Origin: Oceanobacillus senegalensis
GTDB taxonomy: Bacteria; Bacillota; Bacilli; Bacillales; Amphibacillaceae
Length of the DNA stretch: 44,437 nucleotides
Assembly: GCF_900176885.1 (NCBI RefSeq)
Contig: NZ_LT839648.1
Location: forward strand, 3,656,001 to 3,700,437
Reading direction: 5' to 3'
Under the pieces are notes generated by a model. That model saw nothing but the letters and a program-made list of their open reading frames with translations, was not told the origin of the DNA and made no database searches. This document shows positions 1 to 7,721 of the stretch, one piece after another. The position numbers were made by a program, and so were the translations under genes. Position 1 is the stretch's first letter; the number at the start of each line of letters is the position of its first letter.

Positions 1-119
1 AGGACACTGCTAGACAATATATTTATATTTGGATTACTCCACATTAGCTTAACGGTTATGGTATAGACTGTTAATCGGTAGTAGCCTATTGTGGGGTTAT
101 TTTTTTGTGGAAAATAATT

Positions 120-194
120 GGCCCGTTGGTCAAGTGGTTAAGACACCGCCCTTTCACGGCGGTAACACGGGTTCGAATCCCGTACGGGTCACCA
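120..194 (+). tRNA. tRNA-Glu (anticodon TTC)
   Basis: Full cloverleaf with encoded CCA. The acceptor GGCCCGT pairs with ACGGGTC (one G-T wobble). The anticodon loop carries TTC between CCGCC and GGCGG, and the T loop reads GGGTTCGAATCCC. First of three clustered tRNA genes; short ORFs read across the cluster are spurious. Confidence 0.97.
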
Positions 195-203
195 CTATTA
201 TAT

Positions 204-279
204 GGAGGATTAGCTCAGCTGGGAGAGCACCTGCCTTACAAGCAGGGGGTCACAGGTTCAAGTCCTGTATCCTCCACCA
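204..279 (+). tRNA. tRNA-Val (anticodon TAC)
   Basis: Cloverleaf with encoded CCA. The acceptor GGAGGAT pairs with ATCCTCC. The anticodon stem CCTGC/GCAGG encloses CTTACAA, giving TAC (Val). It lies 9 bp after tRNA-Glu and is probably co-transcribed. Confidence 0.97.
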
Positions 280-301
280 TAGACTACTTTAACGAAATAA
301 T

Positions 302-378
302 GGTCCGGTAGTTCAGTTGGTTAGAATGCCTGCCTGTCACGCAGGAGGTCGCGGGTTCGAGTCCCGTCCGGACCGCCA
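302..378 (+). tRNA. tRNA-Asp (anticodon GTC)
   Basis: Cloverleaf with encoded CCA. The acceptor GGTCCGG pairs with CCGGACC. The anticodon stem CCTGC/GCAGG encloses CTGTCAC, giving GTC (Asp). Last intact tRNA of the cluster; a terminator follows about 105 bp downstream. Confidence 0.97.
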
Positions 379-423
379 TTAGTAAATAATTTAAATTAGC
401 ATTTACATATAATTTCTACTACC

Positions 424-449
424 GGCTTATTGCTAAGCTAAGAGAGCAC
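424..449 (+). pseudogene. possible tRNA 5'-half remnant
   Basis: The stretch GGCTTATTGCTAAGCTAAGA and the following GAGCAC closely follow the acceptor/D-arm of the tRNA-Val at 204-230, with one deletion and a few substitutions. No anticodon arm or T loop follows, so this would be a decayed tRNA in the same cluster. It could also be chance. Confidence 0.3.
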
Positions 450-483
450 TTTTGTTGTAGTTTAGTAGAGTCTATATTTTGTA

Positions 484-527
484 AAAAGATTACAGTTAGG
501 GAGGATACGAACTGTAATCTTTTTTAT
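484..527 (+). terminator. rho-independent terminator after tRNA cluster
   Basis: Inverted repeat AAAGATTACAGTT ... AACTGTAATCTTT with a 14-nt loop, followed by a T run. Confidence 0.9.
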
Positions 528-651
528 TACGGAAAATATAATATTTATCGTAGTTTCAGGGGCATTAATACATACCGATGGAAGATACACTTTATGGTTG
601 TGGGTTAATTTTTAACTAGAAACAGATAAATGGTATTGGTTTCTATTGAAT

Positions 652-671
652 ATATAAGCAAATAGTTATAT
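652..671. promoter_or_regulatory. candidate ArsR operator
   Basis: Inverted repeat ATATAA-N8-TTATAT about 160 bp upstream of arsR. ArsR/SmtB regulators bind AT-rich imperfect palindromes, but no clear -35/-10 pair fixes this one, so it is only a candidate. Confidence 0.2.
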
Positions 672-681
672 GATTATCGAG

Positions 682-791
682 TGATTAACTGGCTGTAAGG
701 CCCCTTAACGAGAAGAATTCGAGATACGCCAAGAAGTATAAACGGGAATCGGGCAGCTGGTAAACTCATGATTCGGTCATCTAAAATCAGT
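682..791 (+). repeat. dispersed structured repeat, copy 1
   Basis: About 110 bp that aligns almost end to end with 38892-39013. Shared blocks include TGATTAA, CTTAACGAGA, GAGATAC, GGGCAGC, TAAACTC and TGATTCG. The flanks ACTGGCTG and CAGCTGGT can pair (two G-T wobbles) and enclose the element; the second copy has full Watson-Crick pairs at those two wobble positions. No ORF is seen. It sits just upstream of arsR and could be part of that leader, or a remnant of a mobile element's noncoding end. Confidence 0.7.
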
Positions 792-831
792 GAAATTTGA
801 CTTTATAAATTGGTAAGGAAGGGGGCATTCA

Positions 832-1176
832 ATGCTAGAAACAATCGTTGACATAGAAAAGGCAGGAGCTATCTTAAAATTACTCGGAGATAAGACAAGG
901 CTAACAATGATGAAGATATTAGATAGTCAGTCCTGTTGTGTTTGTGAGTTTGTTGAAATTTTTGAAATGAGTCAGCCATCTATTAGCCAACATTTGAGAA
1001 AACTGAGGGACATTAGACTGGTTCAAGAAGAACGAAAAGGACAATGGATTTTTTATCATATTAATAAAGAGCATGAATATTATCCGTTAGTTCAGAGGAT
1101 TTTAGAACTATTACCAGATCAACGTGCAAAGTTAAAGGAATTAGAAGCAAAAGGCACACGTATTACCTGTAAGTAG
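832..1176 (+). CDS. arsR: ArsR/SmtB-family arsenic-responsive repressor
   Basis: 114-aa winged-helix repressor, normal length for the family. The metal-site helix carries Cys35, Cys36 and Cys38 (SCCVCEF), matching the CVC arsenite/antimonite site of ArsR. The recognition helix is [18 protein letters not shown], followed by a wing ([11 protein letters not shown]). Start ATG 832 is preceded by GGAAGGGGG. It is first in an arsR-arsB-arsC cluster, 22 bp before arsB, so it is expected to repress the operon and release it when As(III) binds (known for the family). The metal specificity is inferred from the motif and the neighbours. Confidence 0.93.
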   Translation: MLETIVDIEKAGAILKLLGDKTRLTMMKILDSQSCCVCEFVEIFEMSQPSISQHLRKLRDIRLVQEERKGQWIFYHINKEHEYYPLVQRILELLPDQRAKLKELEAKGTRITCK

Positions 1177-1198
1177 TTCAGATTTGGAGGTATTGATT

Positions 1199-2497
1199 TT
1201 GACCGTTACATCACTTTTAGCATTCATTATTTTCTTAGCTACACTGATACTTGTCATTTGGCAACCAAGAGGATTGTCTATTGGCTGGTCAGCTATAGGT
1301 GGAGCTATTTTGGCATTACTAGTTGGAGTTGTTGATTTTGGTGATGTTATGGAAGTCACTCAAATCGTTTGGAATGCAACTCTCGCATTCGTTGCTATCA
1401 TTATTATTTCATTAATCTTAGATGAAATTGGTTTATTTGAGTGGGCTGCACTACATATGGCTCGTGTTGCAAAAGGTAATGGGGTCAGGATGTTTGTCTA
1501 TATTAGTATTTTAGGTTCCATTGTTGCAGCATTTTTTGCAAATGATGGGGCAGCACTTATTTTGACGCCTATTGTCCTAGCCATGGTAAGGAATTTGAAT
1601 TTTTCAGAAAAGACGATTTTCCCTTTTATTATGGCAAGTGGATTTATTGCTGATACCACTTCATTGCCACTAGTTGTTAGTAACTTAGTTAATATCGTAT
1701 CAGCTGACTTTTTTGGAATAGGCTTTGTTGAATATGCATCGATAATGATTATTCCAAATATATTCTCTCTTATCGCAACTATTACGGTATTATTGATTTA
1801 CTTTAGAAAAAGTATACCGAAAAACTACGATATGTCTAAATTAGATAAACCAGAACAAGCCATAAAGGATTATAAGATGTTTCGAATATCTTGGTTCGTG
1901 TTAGTTATACTATTGATTGGCTATTTAGGAAGTGAGTTCATTAAAGTTCCGGTATCCTTTGTTGCAGGGGCAGTTGCTATTTTCCTTTTAGTGATTGCAA
2001 GGAAAAGTAAAGCAGTCAACACGAAAGCCGTTGTTAAGGGCGCGCCATGGAATATTGTGTTTTTCTCCATTGGGATGTATGTTGTCGTTTATGGATTGGG
2101 GAATGCAGGTTTAACATCATTATTAGCAACTTTAATTGAGACAGCTGCTGAGCAAGGATTGTTTGTTGCTACCATTTCAATGGGATTCATTGCAGCTATT
2201 CTGTCTTCTGTGATGAACAACATGCCAACCGTTATGATTGACGCACTGGCAATCTTAGAAACTAATACTTCAGGAATCCTAAGGGAAGCACTTGTGTATG
2301 CCAATGTGATTGGTTCAGACCTAGGACCGAAAATTACACCGATAGGTTCTCTTGCTACATTAGTGTGGCTTCATGTTCTATCACAAAAGGGAGTTAGGAT
2401 TTCCTGGGGAACTTATTTTAAAACAGGGATAGTTCTTACCATCCCTATATTGTTTATCACACTTTTAGGTCTGTATATTACATTAAGGATGTATTAA
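1199..2497 (+). CDS. arsB: arsenite efflux permease ArsB
   Basis: Integral membrane protein of about 432 aa with 11-12 hydrophobic segments, of the ArsB/NhaD ion-transporter type. It exports As(III)/Sb(III) from the cytoplasm, driven by the membrane potential. Family-typical stretches include [18 protein letters not shown] and [15 protein letters not shown]. The start is chosen as TTG 1199 because TTGGAGG at 1184-1190 lies 8 nt upstream; an upstream in-frame TTG at 1184 is inside that ribosome binding site. Translation is probably coupled to arsR, and arsC follows at once. No arsA ATPase is present, so the pump is the ATPase-independent form. Confidence 0.93.
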   Translation: MTVTSLLAFIIFLATLILVIWQPRGLSIGWSAIGGAILALLVGVVDFGDVMEVTQIVWNATLAFVAIIIISLILDEIGLFEWAALHMARVAKGNGVRMFVYISILGSIVAAFFANDGAALILTPIVLAMVRNLNFSEKTIFPFIMASGFIADTTSLPLVVSNLVNIVSADFFGIGFVEYASIMIIPNIFSLIATITVLLIYFRKSIPKNYDMSKLDKPEQAIKDYKMFRISWFVLVILLIGYLGSEFIKVPVSFVAGAVAIFLLVIARKSKAVNTKAVVKGAPWNIVFFSIGMYVVVYGLGNAGLTSLLATLIETAAEQGLFVATISMGFIAAILSSVMNNMPTVMIDALAILETNTSGILREALVYANVIGSDLGPKITPIGSLATLVWLHVLSQKGVRISWGTYFKTGIVLTIPILFITLLGLYITLRMY

Positions 2498-2523
2498 CTA
2501 TACCTATGAAAGGAATTATAATT

Positions 2524-2943
2524 ATGGCTAAAAAATCAATTTACTTTTTATGTACGGGGAACTCTTGTAGGAGCCAAATGGCAGAAGGATGGGCGAAGAA
2601 ATATTTGGGAGACGAATGGGAAGTTCGTAGTGCAGGGATTGAGGCGCATGGACTGAACCCCAATGCAGTAAAGGCGATGAATGAAGTTGGCATTGATATT
2701 TCTAAGCAATCATCAGAAAAAATAGATACTGATTTTCTGAATAAAGCCGATTTGGCAGTTACGCTATGTGGAGATGCTAAAGATCGTTGTCCAATGACAC
2801 CCCCACAGGTGAAACGGGAACATTGGGGATTTGATGATCCTGCAAAGGCGGAAGGAACAGAAGAAGAGGTATGGACTGTGTTCCAACGGGTACGTGATGA
2901 AATCGGGGAAAGAATGAAGCGATTTGCCGAGACTGGAGAGTAA
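2524..2943 (+). CDS. arsC: thioredoxin-coupled arsenate reductase
   Basis: 139 aa, the usual length of Bacillus/Staphylococcus-type ArsC, with a low-molecular-weight phosphatase fold. The P-loop C10-TGNSC-R16 and the redox pair Cys82 and Cys89 (LCGDAKDRC) are all present, so the triple-cysteine relay that reduces As(V) to As(III) with thioredoxin is intact. Start ATG 2524 is chosen because AAAGGA lies 10 nt upstream; the earlier in-frame ATG at 2506 has no ribosome binding site. Its product As(III) is the substrate of ArsB, encoded just upstream. Confidence 0.94.
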   Translation: MAKKSIYFLCTGNSCRSQMAEGWAKKYLGDEWEVRSAGIEAHGLNPNAVKAMNEVGIDISKQSSEKIDTDFLNKADLAVTLCGDAKDRCPMTPPQVKREHWGFDDPAKAEGTEEEVWTVFQRVRDEIGERMKRFAETGE

Positions 2944-2946
2944 TGA

Positions 2947-2983
2947 TCAAAGGGCTGACTTTTCATAAAGTTGGTCTTTTTTA
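2947..2983 (+). terminator. terminator of the ars operon
   Basis: The hairpin AAAGGGCTGACTTT / AAAGTTGGTCTTTT, with several G-T pairs, runs into a T run just after arsC. Confidence 0.7.
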
Positions 2984-3050
2984 CGTGTTAAATAAGGTAT
3001 AAAAAAGCCTCATCTTCAAAAACTAATTCTAAAGGAATAGGAGGTAAACA

Positions 3051-3203
3051 ATGGCCAATAGAAATCAGTCGAAAAAGAATAATCAATTTAAAGAAAACAG
3101 GAACCATGGAGAAACGAGAAATGGAAGAAAGAGCCAGTATAAAAATTCAAATCCACATGGAAATGCAACACCAAATGAATACCTAAACAGTGAGGATTTA
3201 TAA
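3051..3203 (+). CDS. small hydrophilic Asn-rich protein, unknown
   Basis: 50-aa ORF with a strong ribosome binding site (AGGAGG, 6 nt before ATG 3051) and a strong terminator 20 bp after its stop, so it looks like a real monocistronic gene. The product is very hydrophilic and rich in Asn, Lys, Arg and Gly, with no hydrophobic segment and an acidic end (NSEDL). That composition resembles minor small acid-soluble spore proteins, but I do not recognise a specific family, and the spore link is a guess. Confidence 0.65.
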   Translation: MANRNQSKKNNQFKENRNHGETRNGRKSQYKNSNPHGNATPNEYLNSEDL

Positions 3204-3224
3204 AGAGGGTTTTTCATCATATCT

Positions 3225-3268
3225 AAAAAGTCAGTGTAGCCCATGTTAAGGGATTGCACTGACTTTTT
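3225..3268. terminator. bidirectional terminator
   Basis: AAAAAGTCAGTG ... CACTGACTTTTT, a perfect 12-bp stem with T runs on both strands. It lies between the small gene (+) and the Usp-like gene (-). Confidence 0.88.
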
Positions 3269-3330
3269 AGTCCGTATTACCTAATAAAGCATAATCTACT
3301 CCCATTCTTCACCTTGGGAATAGCCTTTGG

Positions 3331-4008
3331 TTACTTCTTAACATTTGGTGGTTCTTTCATTTTTCCAGTTACTTTATCGTCTGTGACATGCACTTGACAT
3401 GTTTTTCCACGGTTATTGACAAACTTAAAAATCCCATTGTTAAAATCTGTTCCAATTTCTTTATAAAATATACCTTCATAAAGATTATCTTTTGATCGTG
3501 TAAAACGTAATCGATAGGTGTCACCGTCTTTTTGTAAAAATCCACGGACTCCCTTTTCATATGAAGTATCATCTTCACCTTTCAGTGTACGGTCAATGGA
3601 TACAATATGAATATCGATGAACGTCAATTCTCGTAATAATACATTTACAAAAGAGCCCTTCGTAATTTCTTCCCACCTGTTTTGAGGGCTTTGGCCAATG
3701 ATAATTTGAGTAATATTAAGGTTATGGGCGACTTCCTTAATAGCTTTGACGGAGGAACGACTTTCATTATCGCGAATGAGAAACTCATCTACATCTAAAT
3801 CATCACATAATTCCTTCCACCGCTCAATATATCCCGATTTCTCAGCATCAAATTCATCATAAGGTTTTTGATCAACCGTTAATACATATAATGGGCAATC
3901 CATTATTTGGGCAAGTTTATGACCACGTTTAATTAATCGTTCACCATTAGGACCATAGTAAACACACACAAGAATACTTTCGTCCATACGACCTTTTATT
4001 TTTTTCAT
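3331..4008 (-). CDS. Usp/KdpD-like cytosolic nucleotide-binding protein
   Basis: 225 aa. Residues about 8-140 form a universal-stress-protein domain of the type found in KdpD sensor kinases: an initial strand ESILVCVYYGPNGERLI, then IIIGQSPQNRWEE followed by GSFVNVLLRE, then DIHIVS. Unlike KdpD there is no transmembrane region or kinase. A C-terminal part of about 85 aa (GFLQKDGDTYRLRF ... TCQVHVTD) is strand-rich and unassigned. The start at 4008 has GAGGTGA about 10 nt upstream. It is divergently transcribed from the Mrp antiporter across a 556-bp region. KdpD Usp domains are known to sense K+ stress signals such as c-di-AMP; a role in ion homeostasis here is inference. Confidence 0.7.
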   Translation of the reverse strand: MKKIKGRMDESILVCVYYGPNGERLIKRGHKLAQIMDCPLYVLTVDQKPYDEFDAEKSGYIERWKELCDDLDVDEFLIRDNESRSSVKAIKEVAHNLNITQIIIGQSPQNRWEEITKGSFVNVLLRELTFIDIHIVSIDRTLKGEDDTSYEKGVRGFLQKDGDTYRLRFTRSKDNLYEGIFYKEIGTDFNNGIFKFVNNRGKTCQVHVTDDKVTGKMKEPPNVKK

Positions 4009-4564
4009 GACGGCAATTTCACCTCTTAAATTTCAATCCATGAATAATAGTATTTTATCAATTAAAACTGTATTAGTTTAACACGTTATTTAACTTCCGT
4101 GAACCCTCAAATTTTAACAAAAGTGTAAGTCCGTTTCTGTTAATGGATTATGTGTAATATTTTTTATCTTTTTACCTTTAAATAGTATTTGTTAATTATA
4201 TGTTTCTATAATCATAAGTGATTTATAAAATAAATACAATATTTGTGGTTTTGAATAATGCTACAAATGTGCATTGTTAAAAATACTGCGTTATAATTAG
4301 GAGTGTTGATAAAAAATATAGTTTGTCTTTTCAATAAATCCTTTAAAACTTTTTATCATTATCTCCGTGTAACTGCAAGGATAGATTCTGCGGTTAGTTT
4401 TTTGAAAAACCCCTTCAAATTTTACATTCATAAAAGTGAATTTTTTAACCATAATAATACTTAATTACTATATATGCAATACATTCTTAGATGTTATAGC
4501 GTAGGAAGTTATTGGCATTTTTATCATAATAGAATCAGACGGTTTTGAAATGGAGGATCCGATT
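4009..4564. other. divergent intergenic region, Usp-like / mrp
   Basis: Very AT-rich region of 556 bp with no coding content. It should hold the promoters of the mrp operon and of the Usp-like gene. I found no convincing -35/-10 pair with correct spacing; TTGTTA with TATAAT occurs twice (4189/4207 and 4274/4292), but only 12 bp apart. A small palindrome ATTCA-N6-TGAAT lies at 4426-4441. Confidence 0.5.
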
Positions 4565-6967
4565 TTGATCACTGTGAATTTAGCAATCATTATTCCCTTT
4601 TTAGCTGCTATATTAGTCCCCTTTTTACATAAAACAATAAAAAGGATTCATATTGGGTGGTTTGTATTCATTATTTCATCAGCACTGTTTATCTTTCTTA
4701 TCCGATACATTCCCAATATAGCTAATGGGGATACATACCTTTACACGATTCGATGGATTCCATCGTACAACATTAATTTCACCACTTACTTAGATGGCTT
4801 GAGTTTAATCTTTGCCCTATTAATTACCGGTATAGGTGCACTTGTGACCATTTACTCCATCAATTATTTGTCCAGTGATGAAAACCTCAGCCATTTTTAC
4901 TCATACTTATTATTGTTTATGGGTGCAATGCTTGGTGTTGTATTTTCAGACAATATCATGATTTTATATGTGTTTTGGGAATTAACAAGTATTTCCTCCT
5001 TCTTATTAATTGCTTTTTGGTATCATCGGAAAAGATCAAGAGAAGGTGCGCAAAAATCTTTGTTAATTACGGTTAGTGGTGGCTTTGCAATGCTTGTTGG
5101 TTTTATTATGCTTTTTGTAATGACGGAAACGATGAGTGTTCGGGAAATTATTGCAACAGTGCCAAACTTTAACGAGCATCCACTCTTCATTCCAGCTTTG
5201 ATATTGATTTTACTTGGTGCATTTACCAAATCCGTACAATTTCCTTTCCATATTTGGCTACCAACTGCAATGGAGGCACCGACTCCTGTTAGTGCTTATT
5301 TACACTCAGCTACAATGGTGAAAGCAGGGATTTATTTAGTTGCTAGGTTTACTCCTGTTTTTGGTGGAGAACTAACATGGTTTTGGCTCGTTACTGGAAT
5401 AGGTTTATTGACAATGTTTTGGGGGTCATTTAATGCCATTAGGCAAACGGATCTTAAAGCACTTTTGGCCTATTCAACAATTAGTCAGCTTGGCATGATC
5501 ATGAGTATGTTTGGTATGAGTTCAGCTGCATTGCAAAATGGTTATTCCCTTGATTCTGTCGTTTATACACAAGCAGCATTCGCTGCATTATTCCATTTAA
5601 TGAATCATTCCACATTTAAAGGTGCATTATTTATGGTTGTAGGTATTGTTGACCATGAATTAGGAACACGTGACATACGAAGACTAGGTGGATTAGCCAC
5701 GTTGATGCCTATCACCTTTACCATAGCTATAATAGGAAGTTTTTCTATGGCGGGCCTCCCACCGTTTAATGGTTTCTTGAGTAAGGAGATGTTTTTTACA
5801 GCAGCATTAAATATAAGTAATCTCCAATTTTCTTCAGAAACATGGATGAATTTGATTCCAATCGTTGCTTGGGTAGCTAGTATATTTACGTTTGTTTATT
5901 GCATGATTTTTGTTTTCAAAACGTTTCTTGGTAACTATCAGGAAGAAAAATTGGAGCATCCTGCATATGAAGCACCTTTTGGTATGCTTATATCTCCTGC
6001 AATTCTAGGGGCGCTCGTTATATTGATTTTCTTCTTTCCAAATGTACTTGGCGAATATGTACTTACACCTGCTATGTATAGTATTTTTCCATATATGAAT
6101 GGGGAACTTGGTCTACATATAAACCAATGGCATGGATTTAATACTGAATTAATGCTAACAATAGGAGTTATTATTTTAGGTACACTCTTATATATTTCCC
6201 TCCGTCACTGGAAAAAAATATACCGGCTCCTACCAGAAAAATGGTCGTTTAACACGTTGTATGGAAATGTTTTAGAGAAGACAGAAAGTATATCAAACGC
6301 AGTTACTAATTCCTATATGACTGGGTATCTTCGGGACTATATGGTTTATATTTATCTTTTCTTTATCATTGCAGTAGGTGGAACATTATTCCGTACTCAG
6401 TCGTTTTTATTTAATATCGAGGGCAACTCTGAAATTACGGGATTTGAATTGCTAATTACATTAGCAATGATGATTGCTGCTGTTGCTATTCTATTAGCGA
6501 AGTCACGCTTAACAGCTATAATATTGAATAGTGTAATAGGATACGGTATTGCTATTCTATTTGTAATATTTCGTGCTCCAGATTTAGCATTAACTCAAAC
6601 CATTATAGAGACTGTTACTACGGTCTTATTTTTGGCTGCTTATTATTTTCTACCAGAGTGGAAAAAGGAAGAAAGTAAAAAGCGTTCCAAAGGGGTAAAT
6701 GCTATTATTTCTGTTGCTGTCGGAGTGATCTTCACAACGATTGCATTAGCTGTTCAAAACGGAAAGTTATTTGAAAGTATCTCTTATTTCTATGAGAATT
6801 CCTATGAACTTGCTGGTGGTAATAATATTGTGAATGCAATTCTTGGAGATTTTAGAGCGTTTGATACAATGCTCGAGGTTGTTGTGCTACTCATTGCAGG
6901 TCTCGGTGTTTATACTTTTATCAAATTGAAGGCAAGAAAGGGGGATAAACCCCTTGAAGACAAATAA
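4565..6967 (+). CDS. mrpA: Mrp Na+/H+ antiporter subunit A
   Basis: 800-aa multi-spanning membrane protein, the largest Mrp subunit. The N-terminal part is NuoL-like, with the complex-I antiporter signature PTPVSAYLHSATMVKAG and a conserved LxKE (GFLSKEMFF). After about residue 630 comes the MrpA-specific extension (DUF4040/MrpB-like). With MrpB-G it forms the hetero-oligomeric antiporter that extrudes Na+ and imports H+. The start is chosen as TTG 4565 because GGAGG at 4552-4556 is 8 nt upstream; an in-frame ATG at 4550 overlaps that site. It overlaps mrpB by 14 bp. Confidence 0.94.
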   Translation: MITVNLAIIIPFLAAILVPFLHKTIKRIHIGWFVFIISSALFIFLIRYIPNIANGDTYLYTIRWIPSYNINFTTYLDGLSLIFALLITGIGALVTIYSINYLSSDENLSHFYSYLLLFMGAMLGVVFSDNIMILYVFWELTSISSFLLIAFWYHRKRSREGAQKSLLITVSGGFAMLVGFIMLFVMTETMSVREIIATVPNFNEHPLFIPALILILLGAFTKSVQFPFHIWLPTAMEAPTPVSAYLHSATMVKAGIYLVARFTPVFGGELTWFWLVTGIGLLTMFWGSFNAIRQTDLKALLAYSTISQLGMIMSMFGMSSAALQNGYSLDSVVYTQAAFAALFHLMNHSTFKGALFMVVGIVDHELGTRDIRRLGGLATLMPITFTIAIIGSFSMAGLPPFNGFLSKEMFFTAALNISNLQFSSETWMNLIPIVAWVASIFTFVYCMIFVFKTFLGNYQEEKLEHPAYEAPFGMLISPAILGALVILIFFFPNVLGEYVLTPAMYSIFPYMNGELGLHINQWHGFNTELMLTIGVIILGTLLYISLRHWKKIYRLLPEKWSFNTLYGNVLEKTESISNAVTNSYMTGYLRDYMVYIYLFFIIAVGGTLFRTQSFLFNIEGNSEITGFELLITLAMMIAAVAILLAKSRLTAIILNSVIGYGIAILFVIFRAPDLALTQTIIETVTTVLFLAAYYFLPEWKKEESKKRSKGVNAIISVAVGVIFTTIALAVQNGKLFESISYFYENSYELAGGNNIVNAILGDFRAFDTMLEVVVLLIAGLGVYTFIKLKARKGDKPLEDK

Positions 6968-7376
6968 TGTAATTTTAAGAGCAGTTGTAAAAGTAGTTGT
7001 ATTTATTATCCTAACATTGGCTGTATATTTATTCCTTACTGGGCACCACAGTCCTGGTGGTGGGTTCAGTGGTGGCCTAGTTTTGGCATCGGCTTTTGTT
7101 TTATTATTTATCTCCTTTGATATTGAAACAATTCGACAGGCAATACCCTTCGATTTTAAAAGGGTCGCAGCATTAGGAGCATTTATTTCCGTTTTAACAG
7201 GTTTTGGGTCGTTTATATTTGGTGAGCCATTTTTATCGCAATCCTTTGCTTACTTTGACCTTCCCTTTTTTGGAGAAACGGAACTTACTACTGTGACTAT
7301 ATTTGAAGCGGGAATTGCTCTTGTTGTCGTAGGTGTAGTTGTAACAATCATTTTAAGTATAGTTGAGGATGTGTAA
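6954..7376 (+). CDS. mrpB: Mrp antiporter subunit B
   Basis: 140 aa, about four transmembrane segments, MnhB domain. The GHHSPGGGFSGGLVLA stretch is typical of MrpB. TTG start at 6954 with AAAGGGGG upstream, overlapping the end of mrpA by 14 bp and implying coupled translation. Small subunit of the Mrp complex; required for Na+/H+ exchange in characterised Bacillus systems. Confidence 0.93.
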   Translation: MKTNNVILRAVVKVVVFIILTLAVYLFLTGHHSPGGGFSGGLVLASAFVLLFISFDIETIRQAIPFDFKRVAALGAFISVLTGFGSFIFGEPFLSQSFAYFDLPFFGETELTTVTIFEAGIALVVVGVVVTIILSIVEDV

Positions 7377-7379
7377 TCT

Positions 7380-7721
7380 ATGGAAACTATCATCACCATC
7401 CTGACAGGTGTTTTGGTAACGGTGGCCACATATTTAATACTCTCTAGGAGTGTGCTTCGGGTTATATTAGGAACGGCTGTTCTTTCACATGCAGCCCACT
7501 TACTAATTATGACGATGGGAAGAGGGCTTAAGAATGGTACGGTCCCAGTTTTAGGAGAAAAAGGGACCACATTTGTCGATGCACTTCCTCAAGCACTTAT
7601 TTTAACTTCTATTGTCATCAGTTTTGCTGTGACAGCCATATTATTAGTTCTGGCTTATCGTACATACCGTGAAACAGGAACAGATAATCTATTTGAATTG
7701 AGAGGTTTTAAAGATGAATAA
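7380..7721 (+). CDS. mrpC: Mrp antiporter subunit C (NuoK-like)
   Basis: 113 aa with three transmembrane segments, homologous to complex I NuoK (VILGTAVLSHAAHLLIM; DALPQALILTSIVISFA). Starts at ATG 7380, three bases after the mrpB stop, and overlaps mrpD by 8 bp. Membrane subunit of the antiporter complex. Confidence 0.94.
   Translation: METIITILTGVLVTVATYLILSRSVLRVILGTAVLSHAAHLLIMTMGRGLKNGTVPVLGEKGTTFVDALPQALILTSIVISFAVTAILLVLAYRTYRETGTDNLFELRGFKDE

Noticed and set aside
89-311. Overlapping short ORFs near the left end
   Set aside because: They read through the tRNA-Glu and tRNA-Val genes; such ORFs are common tRNA artefacts.
4189-4297. TTGTTA/TATAAT pairs as mrp promoters
   Set aside because: Both pairs have 12-bp spacers, too short for a sigma-A promoter.
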